A stretch of 18,265 bases of DNA from Leptolyngbyaceae cyanobacterium CSSed165cm_216 (GCA_007135385.1 SLIY01000179.1:1-18265), one strand, 5' to 3'; shown: positions 1 to 7,662, numbered from the stretch's first letter. Numbers and translations are program-made. The notes: generated by a model not told the origin, from the sequence alone.

Positions 1-139
1 GCCCAATCATCTGGGGCAAAATCGTAGACGCCCGAGACCAGGTCTTAATCACCTGCTTATCTCCCTTAGTGTTAAGGGCTTCAATTTTTGACAGTAAGTG
101 GTCGGCCACAAACGGCCCTTTTTTCAATGAGCGAGACAT
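1..139 (-). CDS. rpsS: 30S ribosomal protein S19, partial (C-terminus beyond left edge)
   Basis: S19 sits in the head of the small subunit next to S13. Reading from the ATG at 137-139 on the minus strand gives about 46 residues beginning MSRSLKKGPFV, the standard bacterial S19 start, followed by the conserved region around KTWSRASTILPQMIG. The frame is open to the left edge, so roughly the second half of a protein of about 92 residues is missing. It lies 48 bases downstream of rplB, the normal S10-operon position, and is presumably co-transcribed with it. Identification is by direct recognition of the N-terminus. Confidence 0.95.
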   Translation of the reverse strand, partial: MSRSLKKGPFVADHLLSKIEALNTKGDKQVIKTWSRASTILPQMIG

Positions 140-187
140 GATGCTTCAGCCCTACACAACAACCAATGACATGCGATACCAATATAT

Positions 188-1051
188 CTAGGCGTTCCGA
201 CCGCCCCGTCCCCGCTTAGATACCCGACGACGGCGACGCACCACATACTTGTCGCTGTCCTTGTTCTTTTTACGGGTCTTGTACCCTAAGGTAGGTTTGC
301 CCCAGGGGGTAACTGGCCCAGGTCGCCCAATGGGAGCTCGCCCTTCACCACCACCATGGGGGTGATCCACTGGGTTCATGACGCTGCCACGAACTTCAGG
401 ACGACGCCCCATCCAGCGCTTACGACCAGCTTTGCCTAGGCTGACGTTACGAATATCGGCATTCCCCACCTGACCAATAGTGGCATAGCACTCTCGCCGC
501 ACCATCCGCACCTCTGTGGAAGGTAGCTTTAAGGTGACATAATCCCCTTCCTTGGCCACCACCTGAGCCCCAGCTCCGGCAGAGCGAGCTATTTGCCCTC
601 CTTTACCGGCCTGCATCTCGATGTTGTGCACCGTAGTGCCCAAGGGAATCTTATACAGCGGCAAAGCATTGCCAACTTCTAAGGGGGCATCAGGCCCAGA
701 AACGACCACGGTACCTACAGTTAAGCCAGCTGGGCAAAGAATGTAGCGCTTCTCTCCATCGACATAGTGGAGTAAGGAAATCCGAGCATTGCGATTGGGG
801 TCGTACTCGATAGATGCCACCTTGGCAGGCACTCCCACCTTATTACGATGGAAATCAACGACCCGGTAAAGGCGCTTATGTCCACCACCTCGATGGCGAC
901 AGGTAATTACCCCCCGATTATTACGTCCCTTGGGCCGATGCTTGGACCGAGTCAGGGACTTTTCAGGTTCACTGCGGGTGATTTCGGCAAACTCAGAGAC
1001 GGTGCGCTCGCGAGTGCCTGGAGTGTATGGTCGGTAAGAACGGATACCCAT
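188..1051 (-). CDS. rplB: 50S ribosomal protein L2
   Basis: L2 binds 23S rRNA near the peptidyl transferase centre and is needed for subunit association. The product is 287 residues, close to the usual 273-287. It has the RNA-binding core, with the GRNNRG segment near residues 42-47, and the highly conserved C-terminal loop MNPVDHPHGGGEGR at about 225-238. The His residues of that loop are the ones linked to function in the family. The tail is very basic (VVRRRRRVSKRGRGGR). The ATG start at 1049-1051 gives MGIRSYRPYTPGTR, the typical cyanobacterial and plastid beginning. The ribosome binding site is weak, and the gene lies 53 bases after rplW, so translational coupling or operon read-through is likely. 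Confidence 0.98.
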   Translation of the reverse strand: MGIRSYRPYTPGTRERTVSEFAEITRSEPEKSLTRSKHRPKGRNNRGVITCRHRGGGHKRLYRVVDFHRNKVGVPAKVASIEYDPNRNARISLLHYVDGEKRYILCPAGLTVGTVVVSGPDAPLEVGNALPLYKIPLGTTVHNIEMQAGKGGQIARSAGAGAQVVAKEGDYVTLKLPSTEVRMVRRECYATIGQVGNADIRNVSLGKAGRKRWMGRRPEVRGSVMNPVDHPHGGGEGRAPIGRPGPVTPWGKPTLGYKTRKKNKDSDKYVVRRRRRVSKRGRGGRNA

Positions 1052-1104
1052 GGAAATTCTTGCTGGCTACACGGCTAAATCGACGGGACGTTAAAGCTAG
1101 ATGG

Positions 1105-1410
1105 CTACAGATCGGGGAAGAGAGGAATGGAGTCTCCCGGGGCCAGAGTCACTACGGCCCGTTTGTAGTGGGGACGATTACCGACAAAACGACCAAAACG
1201 TCGCCGCTTGCTCGGGGGATTGTAGGTGTTAACCGCCGTTACAGTGACCTCAAACAACTCTTCGATAGCTGCTTTGATATCAGGCTTGGTGGCTGTCGGA
1301 ATTACCTCAAAGACATACTGATTATTTTCCATCAGTAGGGTAGCCTTTTCAGTCACCAAGGGACGGCGGACTAAATCAGCCAACGTGGGCACTGCAGCGT
1401 TAGTCACCAT
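1105..1410 (-). CDS. rplW: 50S ribosomal protein L23
   Basis: L23 lies at the peptide exit tunnel and is the docking site for trigger factor and SRP. The product is 101 residues with the typical features LVRRPLVTEKAT near the N-terminus, the KPDIKAAIEELF helix and the basic loop around PSKRRRFGRFVG. Its ATG at 1408-1410 lies inside the 3' end of rplD, and the two reading frames overlap by 11 bases. A perfect AGGAGG (plus-strand 1414-1419) sits three bases before the start, within rplD coding sequence. The overlap plus this strong site suggests translational coupling of L4 and L23. Confidence 0.97.
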   Translation of the reverse strand: MVTNAAVPTLADLVRRPLVTEKATLLMENNQYVFEVIPTATKPDIKAAIEELFEVTVTAVNTYNPPSKRRRFGRFVGNRPHYKRAVVTLAPGDSIPLFPDL

Positions 1411-2032
1411 AAACCTCCTGAATAGCCTCGATAGCGGGGGCTGTTACTACTAACTGATCGGCGGCCAACAAATCGTAGATATTCAGATTATGGGCAGTGA
1501 TCAGCTTTACGTTTTCAATGTTGCGGGCAGAGAGATAGATTAGCTCTTGCTTCTCGGCGATGATTAATAGCACTTTGCTATCAACATCAACACCCCACCG
1601 GGTCATGGCCTCTAATAAATCCTTCGTTTTAGGGCGGGAGAATTTATCGTCAAAGGCTTCCACCACGATCAAGTCATCTAACCGATCCTGAAAAGCCGTC
1701 CGCAACGCCAGGCGACGCTCCTTGCGATTCATTTTGACGCTGAAGTCACGGGGCTTAGGCCCAAAAATTACACCCCCGCCCCGCCACAGAGGAGAACGGT
1801 TTGACCCCGCCCGAGCACGCCCTGTTCCCTTTTGACGCCAAGGCTTACGACCACCACCCCGCACTTCGGCTCGGGTCTTACTGGACACCGTGCCCTGGCG
1901 AGCATTGTTCATCTGCCGCACTAAGGCACGATGCACAATGTGGGAAGCTACATCTTGATCAGCCACCTTAAAATCCAAGGATGCTGTGCTAGCCTCTTGG
2001 CCTTCCCAATTTTTAACGACGCACTCTACCAT
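1400..2032 (-). CDS. rplD: 50S ribosomal protein L4
   Basis: L4 contributes an extended loop to the constriction of the peptide exit tunnel, where macrolide resistance mutations arise. The product is 210 residues and shows the loop motif TRAEVRGGGRKPWRQKGTGRARAG-like segment at about residues 53-76, split here as RGGGRKPWRQKGTGRARAG. The MNRKERRLALR and late RNIENVKL segments are also those of bacterial L4. The ATG start at 2030-2032 gives MVECVVKNWEG, as in other cyanobacteria. It is 65 bases downstream of rplC. In E. coli L4 is the operon's autorepressor; no equivalent leader could be recognised here. Confidence 0.97.
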   Translation of the reverse strand: MVECVVKNWEGQEASTASLDFKVADQDVASHIVHRALVRQMNNARQGTVSSKTRAEVRGGGRKPWRQKGTGRARAGSNRSPLWRGGGVIFGPKPRDFSVKMNRKERRLALRTAFQDRLDDLIVVEAFDDKFSRPKTKDLLEAMTRWGVDVDSKVLLIIAEKQELIYLSARNIENVKLITAHNLNIYDLLAADQLVVTAPAIEAIQEVYGD

Positions 2033-2097
2033 CGTCTTGACCTATCCCTACAACTCTCCAAGTCTCCGAAAAATGTCCCATCTTTAAGGTTTAGGGA

Positions 2098-2733
2098 CTA
2101 GGCCTTGACCCACTTTGCGGGAGCAATGCTGACCAACGCACCAGGCTTACCAGGAATTGCCCCCTTGATTAGCAGTAGATTGCGATCGCTATCTACCCTC
2201 ACCACCTCAAGCTTGCGGATAGTAACTTGAGCATTGCCCATCTGACCAGCCATGCGCTTGCCAGGATATATCCGCCCGGGGGTTGTACCAGCCCCAGTAG
2301 ACCCGGGTTGACGGTGATTCTTAGAACCATGAGACATGGGGCCACGGCGGAAATTGTGCCGCTTCTGATAGCCCGCAAACCCCTTGCCGATGCTCTTGCC
2401 GCTAATATCAACCAATTGCCCTGCCTCAAAGCTATCGGCAGTAACGGCCTGACCTAGCTCGTAGCTATCGGCAGCCTCAACTCGATATTCCTTAAGGTGA
2501 CGTACTGGCGCGCTACCAGAACGGGACAGGTGTCCCAACTTAGGCTTGTTCAATGCCTTCTCTGTCGCTTCTCCAAAACCAAGTTGGATCGCCGCATAAC
2601 CATCGGTATCCGGAGTCTTGATTTGAGTTACAACGCAGGGTCCCGCCTCAACGACGGTGACTGGAACGGCATTTCCTGCCTGATCGAATACTTGGGTCAT
2701 GCCCAGCTTTTTGCCGAGAATACCGACTGCCAC
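2098..2733 (-). CDS. rplC: 50S ribosomal protein L3, first gene of the operon
   Basis: L3 is one of the first proteins to bind 23S rRNA, and its loop reaches the peptidyl transferase centre. The product is 211 residues, beginning MAVGILGKKLGMTQVFD, with the diagnostic TPGRIYPGKRMAGQMGN segment near residues 150-166 and the closing LLLIKGAIPG. The start codon is GTG (plus-strand 2731-2733), preceded by GGGAG about eight bases upstream, which supports this start. It opens the operon. As in other cyanobacteria, rpsJ is not in front of it (in this phylum it normally sits with tuf). It is divergent from ndhN. Confidence 0.97.
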   Translation of the reverse strand: MAVGILGKKLGMTQVFDQAGNAVPVTVVEAGPCVVTQIKTPDTDGYAAIQLGFGEATEKALNKPKLGHLSRSGSAPVRHLKEYRVEAADSYELGQAVTADSFEAGQLVDISGKSIGKGFAGYQKRHNFRRGPMSHGSKNHRQPGSTGAGTTPGRIYPGKRMAGQMGNAQVTIRKLEVVRVDSDRNLLLIKGAIPGKPGALVSIAPAKWVKA

Positions 2734-3191
2734 AGCCTTGTCTCCCTTAACACACTATGAAGTGCGCAAGCCCCTAGCGAGAAGCAATGCGCGCAATACA
2801 TTCACTTTTGAACGTTTACACCGAGCTATGCACCCACTACCGTGAGCCAGCGACTCAATCCGTCACTATTCAAAAGAAATCAGGCCTTTAAAAGTTCTGG
2901 TTGAAGCCGACGTCATATGCCAGCGAACCAAGACCTAAACAGCCGAAAGCCTGGACTTGAGCAGTTCAATAACCACCCAGTATCCTTTTTGGCGGCGATT
3001 TACTATGGTACATCCCAAACAGGGATATGTCTACAAAAAAGTGAAAGTAATTTTAGCTGCTGGGGCAGGGGCAAGGCTGATGCTTGACTTCTGGCTGGCA
3101 CCCGACTCTCTAGGCTTCTAGAAATCACAGTACAATCATCGCCAGTACACGTCTATATTTGTAGAGAAGCCCATAGGAGTGAAAGGCAGCC
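2734..3191. other. Divergent intergenic region between rplC and ndhN
   Basis: These 458 bases separate rplC (left) from ndhN (right) and must hold promoters in both directions. No coding region longer than a few dozen codons with a sensible start or family likeness was seen. A TTGACT at 3084-3089 and TACAAT at 3131-3136 occur upstream of ndhN but are about 41 bases apart, so they cannot form one sigma70 pair. On the rplC side no convincing -35/-10 pair was found. The roughly 200 bases closest to rplC could be a long 5' leader, but no strong hairpin was recognised by eye. Confidence 0.6.
3131..3159 (+). promoter_or_regulatory. Candidate -10 elements for ndhN
   Basis: TACAAT at 3131-3136 and TATATT at 3154-3159 both resemble -10 hexamers and lie 30-60 bases before the ndhN start. 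Neither has a good -35 at 16-18 bases. Cyanobacterial promoters often depend on the -10 plus an activator, so either could be real. This rests only on hexamer likeness. Confidence 0.25.
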
Positions 3192-3659
3192 ATGGCATTG
3201 CTAACCACAGGCAAATCGTTTATTCGCGATCTGGAAAACAATCAAGCGATCGCTGTGCGGATGCCCTTAGAAGGCGGATTTGAAGGGCGCTATGGGCGAC
3301 GACTAAAGGCCGTAGGCTATGAAACCATGACCCTGACCGCTCGGGGACTGGGGGATTTGTCTTCCTACTTAACCGGCATCCATGGAGTGCGTCCCCCCCA
3401 TTTGGGTAAGAAAACCGTGGGTAATTCGGCTGCGGTGGGGTACACCTACTTTGTGCCGCCCCTACTCACCTCTCGCATAGACGTGATGCCCGCCACCGCT
3501 AAAGGGATGGTGCTCTGGTTGATTGAGGGCAATATTTTATCCCGTCAAGAATTAGCTTACCTGGTTAGCCTCCCCACGATTGAACCCCAGGTAAAAGTCG
3601 TGGTGGAAATGGGGGGCAGTCGCGCCTTTAGCTGGGAGCCCCTGGCGAATTTAATTTAG
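3192..3659 (+). CDS. ndhN: NAD(P)H-quinone oxidoreductase subunit N
   Basis: NdhN is a peripheral-arm subunit found in the cyanobacterial and plastid NDH-1 complex, which passes electrons from ferredoxin to plastoquinone for respiration and cyclic electron flow in the thylakoid. The product has 155 residues, near the family's usual 150-160. It shows the diagnostic stretch LEGGFEGRYGRRL at residues 27-39, then LTARGLGDLSSYLTGIHGVRPPHLGKK, and the C-terminal VKVVVEMGG followed by SWEPLANLI. The ATG at 3192 is preceded by AGGAGT at 3175-3180. It is the first gene of a plus-strand run, divergent from rplC and followed by ldpA after about 90 bases. This neighbourhood is, from general knowledge, common in cyanobacteria. 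Confidence 0.96.
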   Translation: MALLTTGKSFIRDLENNQAIAVRMPLEGGFEGRYGRRLKAVGYETMTLTARGLGDLSSYLTGIHGVRPPHLGKKTVGNSAAVGYTYFVPPLLTSRIDVMPATAKGMVLWLIEGNILSRQELAYLVSLPTIEPQVKVVVEMGGSRAFSWEPLANLI

Positions 3660-3748
3660 ACGGAATACATGACGGAATACAGGCAAGAGGTTTAGGCCGT
3701 TCTATCAATTGGAATGGCCCGGTAGACAGGGGTTTCTCCCTGTGCTGT

Positions 3749-5017
3749 ATGTCTTTTCAAATGGTGATAGTGACGAGTTCTCAACTCCCTTACCAGTCAC
3801 TCCAGACTGGGACATGGGTCAAACTAATTTGTGGGGCCAGCTACCAGGATATGCCCACAGTGCGGCGACTGGTGATGATCTATGCCTTGGCCGGGGTGGA
3901 CTGTGTTGATATAGCGGCGGATCCTGCCGTGGTGCTAGCGGCTCGACAAGGCTTAGGGGATGCAGCCGCACTGGCACCCTACTTATACCGTGATTGCCAG
4001 GATTTACGGGCGGGCTTACCCTGGCTGATGGTCAGTCTCAACGACAGTGAAGATCCGCATTTTCGCAAGGCCGAGTTTGACCCTAAGAAGTGTCCAGTCA
4101 GCTGCGATCGCCCCTGCGAAGCGGTCTGCCCCACCACGGCCATTCAATTCGAAGGCATCGGCGAGGGGGGGGTGATCCACGATTTATGTTATGGCTGTGG
4201 TCGCTGTCTTCCCATTTGTCCGGTCAATAATATTACGGCTCAGTACCGTCAAGCTAAACCAGAGGACTTTAGCGACGATTGGCTGCACCTAATCGATGCC
4301 GTTGAGATTCACACCCAGACAGGACGGCAACGGGAGTTCGCTGCCCTTTGGCAGCGACTAACGGCCTGGATGCCCACGCTCAAGCTGGTGTCCATTAGTT
4401 GCCCTGACCATGACCAAGTGGTGCCCTATCTGTGGGATCTTCACCAGATCATGGCCCCCCTAGCTGTGCCCCTGATTTGGCAGACAGATGGACGCCCCAT
4501 GAGTGGAGATTTGGGCCGAGGCACGACCCACGCCACCATCCGCCTAGCTCGAAAGGTCTTAGGGGCGGGCCTGCCGGGCTACGTGCAAGCGGCTGGCGGA
4601 ACCAACAGCTACACTGTAGATAAATTGCGTGAGCTTGGTTTAGTGCACCACCATTCAAATCATGCTGGCCCATCGGCTAATGGTCAAACCCCTGCTGAGA
4701 CGACTGGGAGGATTGCGGGTATTGCCTACGGCAGTTATGCCCGGGCTCTGGTAATGCCGCTGCTGGGGGCAATAGATGCTGACGTTCAAACTTGGTTGGC
4801 AACTGTTGAGGCTAGCCAGTCACTGGCCATCGCCACCTCGCCTAGCGTACCCGTCAGCCGGGCGGATGGCCAATCATTTGACAAATCCAACCTTTCGCGC
4901 TCATGCTCATGGATAGAGCCTAAGCTCTTGGCGATCGATCGCCAGAGTGCCTTAATGCAAGCCCTTGGGTTGGCGCGGGACTTAGTGCGGTTGCTCAAAG
5001 ATGGAGGCGCTGCATAA
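3749..5017 (+). CDS. ldpA: Light-dependent period protein LdpA, iron-sulfur clock modifier
   Basis: In Synechococcus elongatus LdpA is an iron-sulfur protein that passes the cell's redox state to the circadian clock and shortens or lengthens the period with light intensity. The N-terminal signature YQSLQTGTWVKLICGASYQ and the following VDIAADPAVVLAARQG match this family. Two cluster motifs are visible: C115, C119, C123 and C127 with an unusual three-residue spacing, and C147, C150, C153, C157-Pro as a classic 4Fe-4S set. A later TIM-barrel-like segment includes GYVQAAGGTNSYTVDKL and GRIAGIAYGSYAR. At 422 residues it is longer than the roughly 350 I recall for S. elongatus. The extra length seems to lie in a Ser/Ala-rich stretch at about 345-395. 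The ATG at 3761 is a possible alternative start; neither has a clear ribosome binding site. Confidence 0.92.
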   Translation: MSFQMVIVTSSQLPYQSLQTGTWVKLICGASYQDMPTVRRLVMIYALAGVDCVDIAADPAVVLAARQGLGDAAALAPYLYRDCQDLRAGLPWLMVSLNDSEDPHFRKAEFDPKKCPVSCDRPCEAVCPTTAIQFEGIGEGGVIHDLCYGCGRCLPICPVNNITAQYRQAKPEDFSDDWLHLIDAVEIHTQTGRQREFAALWQRLTAWMPTLKLVSISCPDHDQVVPYLWDLHQIMAPLAVPLIWQTDGRPMSGDLGRGTTHATIRLARKVLGAGLPGYVQAAGGTNSYTVDKLRELGLVHHHSNHAGPSANGQTPAETTGRIAGIAYGSYARALVMPLLGAIDADVQTWLATVEASQSLAIATSPSVPVSRADGQSFDKSNLSRSCSWIEPKLLAIDRQSALMQALGLARDLVRLLKDGGAA

Positions 5018-5167
5018 ACAATGGTATTTCTACCCTCTGCTTTGATCAGCCCAGTAGTTTACCGCTACCCCAGCCTCTAGCCTAATCGCAGCTTTGTTTT
5101 ACCGTAGCTTTCAATTGTTTGCACTGCCTCGGCCTTCACAATTGCGGACCTTAGTTCCCAGTACTTT

Positions 5168-7036
5168 ATGGTTAGCGACTACAGCGACAATCTATCGATT
5201 CACAGCAACGCTGCTGACGACACATCTGCGATTAGCTCAAGTTCTGCCCCAGCTTACCCTAATGCTGCAATTGCGGCTGACGACACAGATTCCCCTAGCC
5301 CTGCAGCCAGCGACCTGACGCCTACGGATGACCTGGAGCAGTTATTGGCCATTTTGCCCCCCCCACTGCGCAAACTACTCAGCCAGCACAATCAACGGCA
5401 GAGCCTGATTGAGGTGGTGCTTGACCTGGGTCGGCTACCCGAAGCCCGTTTCTTTGGTCGGGTGGAGTATCTATCGGATTTACCGGTTACCCAAGCTGAC
5501 TTAGAGCATTGTATTCAGCGGGTCGGTACGTTTGGGGAAGACAATCGAGCTGGAATTGAGAAAACCCTCCATCGCATCAGCGCCATTCGCAACCGGGCTG
5601 GAACCATCATCGGTCTGACCTGCCGGGTGGGTCGAGCGGTGTTTGGCACGATTGGCATGATTCGTGACTTGGTGGAAACCGGCCAATCAATCTTGATGTT
5701 GGGTCGTCCGGGGGTCGGCAAAACCACCGCTCTGCGAGAAATTGCCCGGGTCTTGGCTGATGATTTGCAAAAGCGGGTGGTGATCATCGACACCTCTAAT
5801 GAAATTGCGGGGGATGGGGATATCCCCCATCCGGCGATTGGCCGAGCTCGGCGGATGCAAGTGGCTCGCCCAGAAGAACAGCACCGGGTGATGATTGAGG
5901 CAGTCGAGAACCACATGCCTGAGGTGATCGTCATTGATGAAATTGGCACCGAATTGGAGGCTTTAGCGGCTCGTACCATTGCTGAGCGGGGGGTGCAACT
6001 GGTGGGCACGGCCCATGGTAATCGCCTAGAAAACCTGATTAAAAATCCCACCCTGTCTGATCTGATTGGGGGGATTCAGTCCGTCACATTGGGGGACGAG
6101 GAAGCGCGACGGCGAGGTAGCCAAAAAAGTGTTTTGGAACGTAAAGCACCCCCTACCTTTGATATTGCGGTAGAAATGCTGGAGCGTCAGCGCTGGGTTG
6201 TCCATGACGATGTCACCATGACCATCGATAACCTATTGCGGGGGCGGCAACCCGGGCAACAGGTGCGGACCCTAGATGAAAACCAAAAGGTCGTCATTAC
6301 CCATGAGCTGCCGGGCTCTGGTCGGGAGGTGGCTAAGCCATCTCGCCAGGGATCAGGATGGCGAGCGGCGGGCCATATGGTACCGCCACCGCCCACCCAC
6401 TACACTCCCCTGGGAACCACCGGTCGTCAATCCTCTGCTAGTTCCTGGCAGGCGACTCCCAAGCCTGCCAGTGATCCAGGCTTTCTGCACTTGTTGGATA
6501 ATGCTAGTGACTGGGATCAGGTGGGCCCCAATGGGGAGGATGTGCTGCGGCTATATCCCTATGGTGTTAGTCGCCATCAACTAGAGCGGGTGATTAAGAC
6601 GCTACATATGCCTGTGGTCATTACCAAAGACTTAGACCAAACGGATGCTGTGCTAGCCCTCCGATCCCATGCTAAGGGGCATACTAAATTGCGCCACATA
6701 GCCCAAGGACGACAATTGCCGGTACATATGGTCAAGTCCAACAGCATTCCGCAACTTACCCGGGCCCTGCAGCGGATTTTAGATGTAGACGACAATCCTG
6801 CCGCAGTTGATCTGGAACTGTTCAGTCATAACGGTGGGGATGACGAGTTAGAAGCGCTTGAGGAAGCCCGATTAGCGGTCGAGCAAATTGTGATTCCCCA
6901 AGGGCAGCCCGTGGAATTGTTGCCCCGCTCCGCTCGAATTCGCAAGATGCAGCACGAACTGGCTGAGCACTATCGGCTGAAGTCTTTAAGTTGTGGGGAA
7001 GAGCCCAATCGCCGTTTACGAATTTACCCGGCGTAG
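5168..7036 (+). CDS. SpoIIIAA-like AAA ATPase with C-terminal R3H domain (Ycf45 family)
   Basis: This 622-residue protein belongs to the cyanobacterial/plastid Ycf45 group, also annotated as single-stranded nucleic-acid-binding R3H protein. Residues 1-52 are a low-complexity Ser/Ala/Asp tail. A conserved segment at about 53-170 holds VEYLS and DNRAGIEKTLHRISAIRNR. The ATPase core has Walker A GRPGVGKT at 179-186 and Walker B VIVIDEIG at 253-260, and resembles SpoIIIAA and secretion-type ATPases. A Gly/Pro/Ser-rich linker (about 358-435) leads to a second conserved domain (440-545) and then the R3H core R592-KMQ-H596. Nucleic acid binding is inferred from R3H; the cellular role is not established. 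Start at the ATG at 5168; the variable tail means a later start cannot be excluded. It follows ldpA by 150 bases. Confidence 0.88.
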   Translation: MVSDYSDNLSIHSNAADDTSAISSSSAPAYPNAAIAADDTDSPSPAASDLTPTDDLEQLLAILPPPLRKLLSQHNQRQSLIEVVLDLGRLPEARFFGRVEYLSDLPVTQADLEHCIQRVGTFGEDNRAGIEKTLHRISAIRNRAGTIIGLTCRVGRAVFGTIGMIRDLVETGQSILMLGRPGVGKTTALREIARVLADDLQKRVVIIDTSNEIAGDGDIPHPAIGRARRMQVARPEEQHRVMIEAVENHMPEVIVIDEIGTELEALAARTIAERGVQLVGTAHGNRLENLIKNPTLSDLIGGIQSVTLGDEEARRRGSQKSVLERKAPPTFDIAVEMLERQRWVVHDDVTMTIDNLLRGRQPGQQVRTLDENQKVVITHELPGSGREVAKPSRQGSGWRAAGHMVPPPPTHYTPLGTTGRQSSASSWQATPKPASDPGFLHLLDNASDWDQVGPNGEDVLRLYPYGVSRHQLERVIKTLHMPVVITKDLDQTDAVLALRSHAKGHTKLRHIAQGRQLPVHMVKSNSIPQLTRALQRILDVDDNPAAVDLELFSHNGGDDELEALEEARLAVEQIVIPQGQPVELLPRSARIRKMQHELAEHYRLKSLSCGEEPNRRLRIYPA

Positions 7037-7058
7037 GGTAGCTTAGGCGACAGCACAC

Positions 7059-7064
7059 TATAAA
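7059..7064 (+). promoter_or_regulatory. Candidate -10 element for psb27
   Basis: TATAAA within ACTATAAAATAAG lies 67 bases before the psb27 start and just after the stop of the preceding ATPase gene. No matching -35 hexamer is present, so it would be a -10-only or activator-dependent promoter. It would allow psb27 to be expressed separately. Confidence 0.35.
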
Positions 7065-7130
7065 ATAAGAGCACCTGAATGACACCTAATAGGCCCTGTC
7101 GCCGCCCGTCGTTCGGCTTGAACTATTTGA

Positions 7131-7541
7131 ATGAAGCCTATGAAACCCTTAATTACTCGCCTTTTTGCGTTGATATTGGTCGCTGTTATCGGCCTCACAG
7201 GGTGTAGTGCGGGCACCAGCGGCCAACTGACCGGTGACTATCGTCAGGATACGTTGATGCTAGTAGATAGCCTCAGAACTGCGATCGCGCTCCCCGATGA
7301 TGACCCCACTAAAGCCGAAGCCCAGGCCGAGGCCAAAGCTGTGATCAGCGATTTTGCCTCTCGCTACCGGCGTGATGATTCAGTGGCCAACTTGAGTTCG
7401 TTTACGACGATGCGGACGGCCCTGAATGCGATCGCGGGTCACTATAGTTCCTATCCCAACCGGCCCCTGCCTGAGAAATTGAAAACTCGAGTGGAGCAAG
7501 AATTGAAGCAGGTGGAAGCTGCTTTGAATCGGGAAGCCTAA
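7131..7541 (+). CDS. psb27: Photosystem II assembly and repair lipoprotein Psb27
   Basis: Psb27 is a lumenal lipoprotein that binds CP43 in assembling or damaged photosystem II and keeps the extrinsic proteins off until the manganese cluster can form. The 136-residue product starts with a basic N-region, a hydrophobic stretch (residues 8-21) and a lipobox LTGC at 22-25, so cleavage before Cys25 and lipidation are expected. The mature part carries the family pattern TGDYRQDTLMLVDSLR and FASRYRRDDSVANLSSFTTMRTALNAIAGHY, followed by a closing helix rich in Lys and Glu. Met1 (7131) and Met4 (7140) are both possible starts. It lies 94 bases after the R3H ATPase gene and is closed by a terminator. 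Confidence 0.95.
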   Translation: MKPMKPLITRLFALILVAVIGLTGCSAGTSGQLTGDYRQDTLMLVDSLRTAIALPDDDPTKAEAQAEAKAVISDFASRYRRDDSVANLSSFTTMRTALNAIAGHYSSYPNRPLPEKLKTRVEQELKQVEAALNREA

Positions 7542-7565
7542 GTGCTCTCAAGCCCTGCTCAATCC

Positions 7566-7587
7566 CCCGCCGCCGAGGCGGGTTTTT
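7566..7587 (+). terminator. Intrinsic terminator after psb27
   Basis: CCCGCC (7566-7571), a five-base loop GCCGA and GGCGGG (7577-7582) form a GC-only stem, followed directly by five T residues (7583-7587). It begins 24 bases after the psb27 stop and separates the photosynthesis block from the ribosomal block. Confidence 0.9.
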
Positions 7588-7603
7588 AATTGGGTTAAAT
7601 AGT

Positions 7604-7632
7604 TTGACGAGTTGACGTGGGTTTGCTAGGAT
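7604..7632 (+). promoter_or_regulatory. Strong sigma70-type promoter for the rpmJ operon
   Basis: TTGACG at 7604-7609 and TAGGAT at 7627-7632 are separated by exactly 17 bases. The bases TGC just before the -10 make an extended -10 element. Transcription would start near 7639, giving a 5' leader of about two dozen bases before rpmJ. A second TTGACG occurs at 7612-7617. The position right after the psb27 terminator fits an independent promoter for the downstream ribosomal genes. Confidence 0.75.
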
Positions 7633-7662
7633 AGCAATTCTGTAGTGAAGTGCGAGTTGGAC

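Noticed and set aside
4431..4673. Short plus- and minus-strand frames within ldpA
   Set aside because: They are out-of-frame shadows of a clear coding region with no start signals.
5515..6051. 178-codon minus-strand open frame opposite the R3H ATPase gene
   Set aside because: It lies wholly over the conserved ATPase core, is rich in Arg/Ser/Pro as expected of an antisense shadow, and has no family likeness.
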